NCBI GenBank assembly: GCA_013339765.2
Contig: CM023457.1
Span: forward strand, 43,016,144 to 43,080,143
DNA length: 64,000 nucleotides
Source of the DNA: Haemaphysalis longicornis
Lineage: Eukaryota > Arthropoda > Arachnida > Ixodida > Ixodidae
Reading direction: 5' to 3'
In this document: positions 57,424-64,000 of the stretch, piece after piece
Numbering within the stretch: the stretch's first letter is position 1
Layout of the letters: every line of letters begins with the position of its first letter
Notes under the pieces: model-generated
Told to the model about the DNA's origin: nothing
Databases searched by the model: none
The model's input: only the letters and a program-made list of their open reading frames with translations
Position numbers and translations under genes: made by a program

Positions 57424-57512
57424 GCACACACACGCGCACACGCACAGCCCATACAGAGGCCCATACACACACGCACGCACACACACAAGCACGCAGACAC
57501 GCGCGCGCATGC
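57424..57512. repeat. (CA)n-rich microsatellite
   Basis: CACACA/CGCACA repeats, preceded by a 16-base C run at 57374-57389. The His/Thr-rich + frame over it is an artefact. Confidence 0.9.
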
Positions 57513-59923
57513 ACATTTTTGCTCTATGAGGCCAGTAATGCTTTCGCGTTTAAAAGAAGGTTGGTTTGTCCGATACGCTTTTCATGTACCAATAGTTTTC
57601 ACGGCGTTTTATCATTAACGCGGGAGCATTAGGAGTGCTAGAAGTTGAAAACTGCCCGGCGTCCGCGTCAACCTCCAGCTGTAAATTCCATTTTCCCCAC
57701 CTTCCACCTGCCAACAGACGGGCTAGAAGGAAGGACAGGTGACAGCGATTGGGTTCTAGTAAGAATAGTAGCGTAGTGAATTCACAAGCAGCGGTTGTGG
57801 TCGCTGCTACTCCAAGGCCGCGGAACGGCAGCACAAGGCAAAGGGAGAGAAGGTATTGAACAACGCTATCGGATTTCCTTCAGCATCAAACCAGTTGATC
57901 GCTTTTTTTTATTTCAGTTTATTTCATTTCTAAAGTCTTACCTCATATAAGCACTTGTTTCGAAAACGCTTGGATGAATGCAAAATGTTCGTTAACCAAC
58001 TATTCACTAACTTCAGTTCGAGATGTCAATTTTATGCTATACTGGGGGACAACTCTGTGGCAATGCATGCAGTGCAGACTACTCAGCCGAACTGCGCCGT
58101 TTCGCTCCGCAGCTGGAAGTAATTCAACGACATTAGCTGCTGGGAGTAGCCTAAGCAATTCCAAAATATATACTGCTTATATTATTTTTGGATTTACGGG
58201 TTTTTTCGGTTCCGCCGTTTGCCACTGGCGTCGCATAGGTTCTCTTCAGAAAAAGAAACCTGGCATCCCCGTCGTCTACTCAACGGCAGCATTCCTTTCA
58301 TTCGGAAGCTCGCCACTTCATTCGCTGCGTAGGATTTTGAAGAAGCTTGAACCAAATGCTGTACAAACAACCGAAGCAAGTGGTCTGCAACGTGCATGCC
58401 CAAGTGAGACAAGCGCAACGGGGCTCTCCGTCATTTCCGCATTTCGCTTGGTTAGCCAGCTTGCTGGCGTAAGCCAGCGTACTCACGTACAGCTCAAGGT
58501 GCAGGTTTTGAGTGGTACGCTGATGCCCCCAAAGCGTTAACGGCTTCGTTTGGCGACTGGAAGAACAACTAAAGTTTCAGATTGACTGAAGTGCAGCGGT
58601 ACGATAGCTTAACCCTTCAACGCATTCAACGCGATCCAAATGGGATTTGACCTTGCGTCGTAGTGTGTGTGTGCTTCTCCTTCGGTATACCATGCCGTGC
58701 TATTTAAGCAGCGCTACACATGTCTGTGGTGCTGCCTAGTTTCAGCTCCGGACGAATTTACATATCAGTGCATGCCCTCAAAACTGTAGCGCTCACAAAG
58801 TTTACATGATTTATAAACGATACAGAGTTGTATGGCATCATGCAAGGTACAATCTATTAGGTCGGTCCGAGTTCTACAGTCGAAGCGTCGGCTTGTGTTC
58901 AAGAACAAATATGCATGCTTGGTTATCGTGTTTCAGCGTACTCAGCCAAGGAGCTCTTGCAAATAAATGAGCTGTAGCAAATGCGTAACTGTCACGCCCA
59001 AATCCTGAAATTGGAACCAATTTACCGTGAAATACTGGCGAAGTAACACAAAGCAGTTATCTCAGCACCCCCCCACCCCCCCCCCGTAGCTTTTTCTCCG
59101 TTGCTATAGAAAGTTCTCCCCACGTATAGAAACAACCTAACAGCGCAATACTTACATAAAGGAGGATATCCTATAGCATTCAGATTGTCGTCACCCGAAA
59201 ACTTTCCGGCTTTTTGTGTGCAACTAAATTGTCTGATTGGTTCAGAGGGAAAGCGCCGCAAAACTCGCAAATGCCGAGAACCCCAAAAATACCGAGGTTG
59301 GTCCGACCAACTCAATATTTTTCCGTTCACTCCAACCGTTCCCAAAACCGTTTCACTAACTGTTCCTGGAGCTGCTTCGGAACGGTTCCTTCGGTTTGTT
59401 GCGGTTCGGGATCAGTCCCGAAATGGCAAGAAAAAATACGGGTTTGTTTATGTTCCAGTTCTGAGCAAAAAATTCAGGTTCGGTTCCAGTTTTCAGCTCG
59501 GTTTCGTCACTGTTTCGACACCTTGCCCGCGTATCAAACCTTCCTAATTGTCTTCAGAATGTACTCCTCAGGGTGCGTCGGTGTTTCGTCAGAGCCAGCT
59601 GCAGCGGACTTGCAGCCATGAGTTTCACAAAAGCAGGTTTGGTAGGCTTGTTGGCGAAAACCTACATATCAAAATGGTCATTTCAACCGATCTACGCAAG
59701 AGGTAAAAACGTTTTTATTCAGTGGCAGAGATGAAGTATCAAAAGCAAATTATCACTCGTGGTATTTCGCTGTGACGCTTGCGGCATTAAAAATGGTAAT
59801 TTAAGCTGGTATGAACATTAGGGCATCCCACGACCGTTTTCTTATACTACAATGGTAGCCCGAAAGGTTTAATCGTGCTGCTCAAGCTGGGTCAATGGTG
59901 GAAATCAAACTGGGTCACTGTAC
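57513..59923. other. Intron of CLCA gene A, no gene recognised
   Basis: A 188-codon + frame (57974-58540) and overlapping antisense frames show no family motif; the antisense frame at 58194-58486 has many Cys but no spacing I can place. A C run lies at 59069-59085, and GGTTCGG-type repeat at 59370-59510. No TIR was found. Confidence 0.3.
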
Positions 59924-60200
59924 CTTGTCCGTCGTCGAAAAGCAGGAATGTCGATTTGCGAGTCTCGCCGCCCCCCATGGGGCCGATGACCTCGGCCTGA
60001 ACAGCGGCGTTCAAGACGACTAGCTTGCCCTTGGTAACACGTGCAGATATGATCGGTATCTCCGACGGGCTACACTTTTTGCATGTAACCTCGCAGGAGA
60101 CTTGAATCGGGCTGACATCACTGCCTGTGGACCTGACTTGGATGGTCACACTAATTTGGTCTGGGCTGTTGGTCTCCAAGTAAAGCTTCCAGGTCCCCAC
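59924..60200 (-). CDS. CLCA-family protein (gene A), internal exon
   Basis: The exon follows IPSPAK in phase 0 and reads VGTWKLYLETNS, then EIPIISARVTKGKLVVLNAAV, AEVIGP and TFLLFDDGQG. This matches the conserved CLCA run 'G-x-W-T-Y-x-L ... P-V-x-I-Y-A-x-V-x-x-G ... I-L-N-A-x-V-x-A ... L-L-D-D-G', a beta-sandwich after the VWA region. It is 277 bp, ending ACAAG|gtacag in phase 1 and joining exon 51367-51537. The acceptor cacttcatag is short but in the right place. Confidence 0.88.
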
Positions 60201-60361
60201 CTATGAAGTGTGCATTAACGCACCCGTTAGATATCACGGAAATAGATAAACGCTACAAAAGTCCGCGAATGCCAAAACGTGGCTGGTTATGTCTGGAGGC
60301 ATTGAAATCCTACTCGAAATTCTTTCTAGCCCTTACAGCAGTATACCGAAATTTACGTTAC

Positions 60362-60580
60362 CTTAGCCGGGCTTGGAATGGAGATGACGTAGCCGACACC
60401 ATCAGCTGTTTTACGGCACTCTTGGCATTTGTTTCCACTGGGATCCACGAGCCACGGCGTCAACTGTGCACTGATGCGACTAATCGGTTGAATGATGACC
60501 ACGGTTTCGTTTCCCAATCCGCTATCGATTGGGAATGCTTTCTCAAACTTGCCCTTGAATTTTATAGTTTCGTACAACAG
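60362..60580 (-). CDS. CLCA-family protein (gene A), internal exon
   Basis: Reading from 60580 it gives LLYETIKFKGKFEKAFPIDS, GLGNETVVIIQ, LVDPSGNKC and ISIPSPAK, the CLCA segment around 'V-D-S-T-V-G-N-D-T-x-F-x-V' and 'L-x-D-P-x-G'. Length is 219 bp, phase 0 on both sides, acceptor ttctttccacgcag and donor gctaag|gtaacg. It connects the end of the VWA domain to the following beta-rich region. Confidence 0.88.
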
Positions 60581-60818
60581 CTGCGTGGAAAGAAACAACG
60601 CATGAAACCTGTTAGCTCATGTGGCCGCAACGCAGAGCGCGAGCGCCATCGTGGCACCGATCGGGCAGTGCGGTAGGAACACCAAGCCCTAGACGCTCAG
60701 CGCAAGGGATGAAGTGAAGACACCGACGAAGCTGCGACCAAAAAAAATTCATTCCAAATGTGATGTAAATGTACTCATACTACTGTACCGTCGTGTCGAG
60801 CTTCGCTAATGAGTACCC

Positions 60819-61766
60819 TTAGAGGGACAGTGAAGCGATTTGTAAATTTGTGCCATTACTTGTAGAAAATAAACTCCGGAGTGCCTAGGACTTGTTTCGA
60901 CCCCTCCGTGTGCGTTTATCTGGATTCATTCAGTGAAAAATGAATCCACAATGCATATTCCGTCGGCTCAGTGGTATAAAAGATAGAGTTTCATATAAAG
61001 CGCTGCAAGCATTACGTTTCCCTATGCACGATCTAATCCCGGGCGTGGTTCTCTTTTTTTGCCTTCTAATAGGTCTACAGTCGGCCTTGTGTCTACGTCC
61101 CTTTTACGAACCGGTGGGTACCACAGAGAGCATACAAGCGAGCTCAGAAGGTGCGAAAAAAACGATACCAACTTAAGCATCTCTGATGGCGTGGAGGGCG
61201 TCCAGCCACTGCGTGCGCCTCGCATCGTCCTTTCGCGCTGAATGGTGCTATACATGGTCGCCCCGAGCCGTACTTGCAGGCTTACTTGACGCACTTTTGC
61301 AGCAAACATGGAAACAGCGAGGCATGGGATTCCTAAAGCATCCCTTATGCGCGATAGCAGATATGGTCGAAAGCCATGGAGTATTGGGCGGATTGAAACC
61401 GAAACTTATTTTAACAACTTTCCAAAAATAAAACACAAGAACAACATTAGGACACACAGGCTGGCTGGCCACCGGGCTAAGGCTTTCCTGGAGGAATAAT
61501 TTAACTTTGACCCCGCGCATGTTCGTGCATATAAACTTCAAAATCTCGGACATCGTTTAATCACGTCGCAAGAAGTGTTCGCGTTATTTCGCGACAACGC
61601 ATTTCAGCCGAAACATTGGTTCAGCCGAAAATTGTTCTTTCAGGCTAATAAATAAATGCTGGTTTAGCGACCTGATTAACGAAGAAAAGTCTGTTTTATT
61701 TGAACCTGTCTATGTGAGGCAAACACAAAATGCAAGTCGGACAGATTCACTTCAGCACCTCTTCAA
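60819..61766. mobile_element. Decayed TTAAAGGGAC MITE with tRNA-like module
   Basis: Left end TTAGAGGGACAGTGAAGCG and right end AGATTCACTTCAGCACCTCTTCAA are degenerate versions of the 44487-46154 termini, and the left 100 bp resembles that element's right end. It lies in the intron between CLCA exons 60362 and 62488. A tRNA-like sequence lies at 60958-61056. Confidence 0.55.
60958..61056 (+). repeat. tRNA-like module inside MITE
   Basis: TCGGCTCAGTGGTATAAAAG (A-box-like) and, about 50 bp on, CACGATCTAATCCCGGGCG (B-box-like), followed by a T7 run. More decayed than the module at 45.2-45.3 kb but in the same relative orientation within the same MITE family. Confidence 0.45.
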
Positions 61767-62487
61767 CGAAGCAGAATGGCTGATTAATTTTTTTAAAGCA
61801 TGTCTTCCTTACTGCTCATACGTTGCAGGCGTAATGTCTCTACTAAATGAGTCACATTGGTAGGTTTTTGCAGATCGTCGTGGTGGCTACCAGTTCTTTC
61901 CTAGTCGTCACAATCGCAGCTGCCTTGCTAGGCAGTTTAATACATATACCCCGGATGATTTGTGCATTGGGTACATTCCATCGAAGCGCCTGCGGCTCTA
62001 TAGATTCGTTGTGACAGTTAAACATGCCAGGTCGCGTTAGGTTTAGTGTATTTTTATTCTAACCACAGTCAGAGCAATTTTCCTAACGTAGCCTTTGAAA
62101 TGCACGACAAAATCGGCCTCATAAAAATGATACCTACAAAGGTGTGGCTCTAACCACTCCTTCACTCTATGATCGCTGGTCAGCCCTGTAGGACTACACT
62201 ACGTCACCAGGAGCCCACTGACAAGGAGGAGCTTAAGACAGATCACAATAGTAAGTTGCCAGTGAACAGCAACACAATAAGAGGAACTCAAAAACGTGGA
62301 GGCCTTCGTCCTGAAGACAACCCAGAGCTGCATGAAACGAAGCAGCTTACATCGACTCCACTCTGCACCTTCCTTGGTTTCCTTTTTTATTTAAATAGCG
62401 TGTATATTTTTCTCTCTATAACACCCTCACCTTGTGAGATACAGATCCGTCACCGTAAATGCAGCAAAAATATTAAAGTACACATAC
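61767..62487. other. Intron of CLCA gene A, no feature recognised
   Basis: Only short frames without motifs. A 137-codon + frame (62169-62582) overlaps the VWA exon on the other strand and is a shadow. Confidence 0.35.
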
Positions 62488-62827
62488 CATTAGCGGCCGC
62501 AGCTTCTCGTCCGCCTGCGCGGCCGTGGACTGAAGGAAGACGCTTTCCAATTGCACACCAAGGTTTTCCTCGAGGTCAATGAATGTGTACGCCCTTCCCT
62601 CCGTTGCAACTGCGAGATCCACAAGTCTAAGGTCGGCCGAGGGTCCCACTGCCACCGTGTTGACCGTGACCTTCGCTTTCTCGACCTCGGGCATCATGGT
62701 GGAAATGTTGGGCTCTCGATTTTCTTCGCCATCGGTCAAGACGACGACGATAGCCCCTTCTGGTTTTTCGCTCGGCGTGTTCAGCAGCTGCGGCCAGTTA
62801 AACATGCAGGCTTTGTCGAACGCAATG
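62488..62827 (-). CDS. CLCA-family protein (gene A), VWA domain second half
   Basis: The frame reads FDKACMFNWPQLLNTPSEKP, GAIVVVLTDGEENREPNIST, KVTVNTVAVGPSADLRLVDL and ATEGRAYTF. L-T-D-G-E-E-N holds the MIDAS aspartate that completes the metal site of a von Willebrand factor A domain, and V-N-T-V-A-V-G-P-S-A is the CLCA 'I-H-T-I-A-L-G-P-S-A' block. Length 340 bp, ending CTAATG|gtatgt in phase 0. The acceptor tatttttag leaves one base before the first full codon, which does not fit the phase-0 end of exon 63619-63846; see findings. In known CLCA proteins this domain mediates binding that stabilises TMEM16A channels at the surface. Confidence 0.88.
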
Positions 62828-63618
62828 CTAAAAATACAGGTACAAAATATTTGGTTTTCTCATATTTTCTCTCACAGCATCCTTCGCTATCAAAAGTAGA
62901 TCGAAAGTTGTAGTTGTCCTGCCAGCTGCCTCCGTACTTCTAGAACATGACCACTGCGTACTCCCCACCTCTCCCAGTAGCTTGAAAACTATAATGAAAT
63001 GGGTGAACAAAAGCCGAGAGTCACCACTTCTTTCTTTCGGCTTTAAATTGTTGCTGGCTCAGAAGCAACACGCTGTGGGTAGAAATAATGGCTCGAAAGA
63101 ATCACCCTCTGTCACCGACAGCGGAAGTGTGGCAGGAGACCTTGGAGTGAAGTGGGGCGACGCTTCTATTTTGATGTAGGCCAAAGCGAACTTCACACGT
63201 GCGCAACAGGTACTTCGGAGACTACAGACTCTACTATGGACTATGTAAAGGGGGTTCGCTTCTGTTTTGATGTAGGCCAACGCGAACTTCACACGTGCGC
63301 AACAGTTACTTCGGAGACTACAGACTCTACTTTGGACTATGTAAAGGGGGTTCTTGTGGATGCAGGTTTGCAAGTTAAGTCAAGTTTCTTTATTGTGGGA
63401 ACTTGCATTCACGCAAGTTCCCCTTAAGTTCAGCATGCGTTGCGCTACAAATAGTGAGGCAAAACACGCTGCTTGCTGACCGTTACAAATTCAAGGCAAT
63501 CTGCAGTGATACCTGCAGGAAACGCTTAGGTCATCGTGCTGCTCCTCGATAGAATACATGCAATGTCAGCTCAACACTGTGAAAAATCGTTCTCATGCAG
63601 TTTGAAGTAGCAGCCTAC
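62828..63618. other. Intron between the two VWA exons of gene A
   Basis: Contains the 96-bp tandem duplication at 63161-63352. No microexon could be identified by eye, though one of length 3n+2 would repair the phase mismatch. Confidence 0.4.
63161..63352. repeat. Two-copy 96-bp tandem repeat
   Basis: Units 63161-63256 and 63257-63352 differ at only a few bases (CGCTTCTATT/CGCTTCTGTT starts). Because 96 is divisible by three, both strands have repeated open frames; these are not real genes since the repeat is intronic. Confidence 0.9.
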
Positions 63619-63846
63619 CTCGAGGGCCTTTTGTATGCCGCACCCGATGCAAGTGGAATGCTCAACTTGTAGGCCTGCTACCGCATTCAAGAACCCTTGT
63701 CGCGTGGATGCATTCACTCCCATCAGCGGGTGAAGGACTTTTGCGTCGTCACTGAAGGTAACTATGGCCAGTCGTACAGAGCCATCTTTGAGGTCATTGA
63801 TGTAGCGGGTCACAGCCTCTTTCAGGAAATCCATTCGGTCGTAATC
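63619..63846 (-). CDS. CLCA-family protein (gene A), VWA domain first half
   Basis: The exon reads DYDRMDFLKEAVTRYINDLK, DGSVRLAIVTFSDDAKVLHP and VEHSTCIGCGIQKALE. This is the CLCA VWA segment after the D-x-S-x-S motif: 'R-L-x-x-M ... F-L ... G-S-W-V-G-M-V-x-F-x-S-x-A' and 'G-G-T-S-I-C-S-G-I', with Thr of S-T-C-I-G-C-G at the second MIDAS position. Length 228 bp, phase 0 at both ends, acceptor with a long C/T tract ending ctcatgcag and donor CTCGAG|gtaggc. The D-x-S-x-S exon and the metalloprotease part must lie beyond the right edge. Confidence 0.88.
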
Positions 63847-64000
63847 CTGCATGAGTGGTAGAGAAAAAGAGGGGGAGGCCTTTATTAGCATAAGGTCCCC
63901 CTTGTCCGGAGCTCCCGCTGAATGTCAAGCGCGTGACTCCGACGTTCGCCTGGATATCTATCAAAAAGGGGGCGATGGTACGGCTGCCGGCGTGAGAAAA
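63847..64000 (-). other. Intron start, possibly LINE 3' end supplying the acceptor tract
   Basis: On the - strand the sequence runs GACAAGGGGGACCTTATGCT, AATAAAGGCCTCCCCCTCTT then TTTCTCTACC and the exon. An AATAAAG followed by a pyrimidine tail is how the LINE ends at 18.5 kb and 36.6 kb also finish. No coding exon was found in these last 154 bases. Confidence 0.3.

Noticed and set aside
57276..57632. His/Thr-rich + frame
   Set aside because: Produced by the (CA)n repeat and C run.
60203..60676. 157-codon + strand frame
   Set aside because: It overlaps a convincing antisense CLCA exon (60362-60580) and has no motif.
63152..63427. Open frame with a repeated 32-residue unit, looking like a repeat protein
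   Set aside because: The repetition comes from an intronic 96-bp tandem duplication; the opposite strand shows the same effect.

Overview
The window looks like nuclear DNA of a hard tick (Ixodida, probably metastriate). I infer this from gene content and repeats: long repeat-filled introns, GT-AG splice sites, two tRNA-headed SINEs of tick (Ruka-like) type, RTE, I-clade-like and Penelope retroelements, Ty3/gypsy copies and many MITEs. Nothing prokaryotic is present, and no rRNA or CRISPR array was seen.

Two host genes can be supported. Both are C-terminal parts of CLCA (calcium-activated chloride channel regulator) proteins, lying tail to tail. Gene B runs on the + strand: its last two exons (1118-1393, 3947-4392) are present and the rest lies left of the window. 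Gene A runs on the - strand: seven exons (63619-63846, 62488-62827, 60362-60580, 59924-60200, 51367-51537, 46421-46698, 33120-33817) cover the VWA domain, the beta-sheet/Ig-like region and a C-terminal membrane anchor. Its signal peptide and metalloprotease part must lie right of the window. Exon phases agree at nearly every junction. The exceptions are a one-base mismatch between the two VWA exons and an indel in the 46421-46698 exon.

Layout: 1-4.4 kb is the end of gene B, with its penultimate exon bracketed by an inverted MITE pair. 4.4-33.1 kb is intergenic and repeat-rich: a TTAAAGG hairpin MITE, a 5'-truncated gypsy element (12.0-16.9 kb), satellite DNA, LINE remnants, a nested TTAA/TA MITE (20.9-22.0 kb), an I-like LINE with an RTE inserted in it (22.1-24.3 kb), a gypsy pol fragment between inverted LTR pieces (24.3-26.9 kb), and a TACAG palindromic repeat beside a fold-back element (30.0-30.9 kb). 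33.1-64 kb is gene A. Its introns hold TTAAAGGG MITEs (34.0, 44.5 and 60.8 kb) with tRNA-like modules, LINE and integrase debris, SINEs, a pogo/Tigger-like element with a nested MITE (52.1-53.4 kb) and a head-to-head Penelope pair split by a TIR element (53.5-56.6 kb).

The most unusual signals are: several TTAA-flanked MITE families sharing TTAAAGGR ends (the T2/Kolobok signature), three of them carrying tRNA-derived sequence; the near-identical inverted MITE pair around a CLCA exon, which could drive exon skipping or circular RNA; and the CLCA frame lesions in gene A. All protein calls come from reading motifs by eye; no database search was run.
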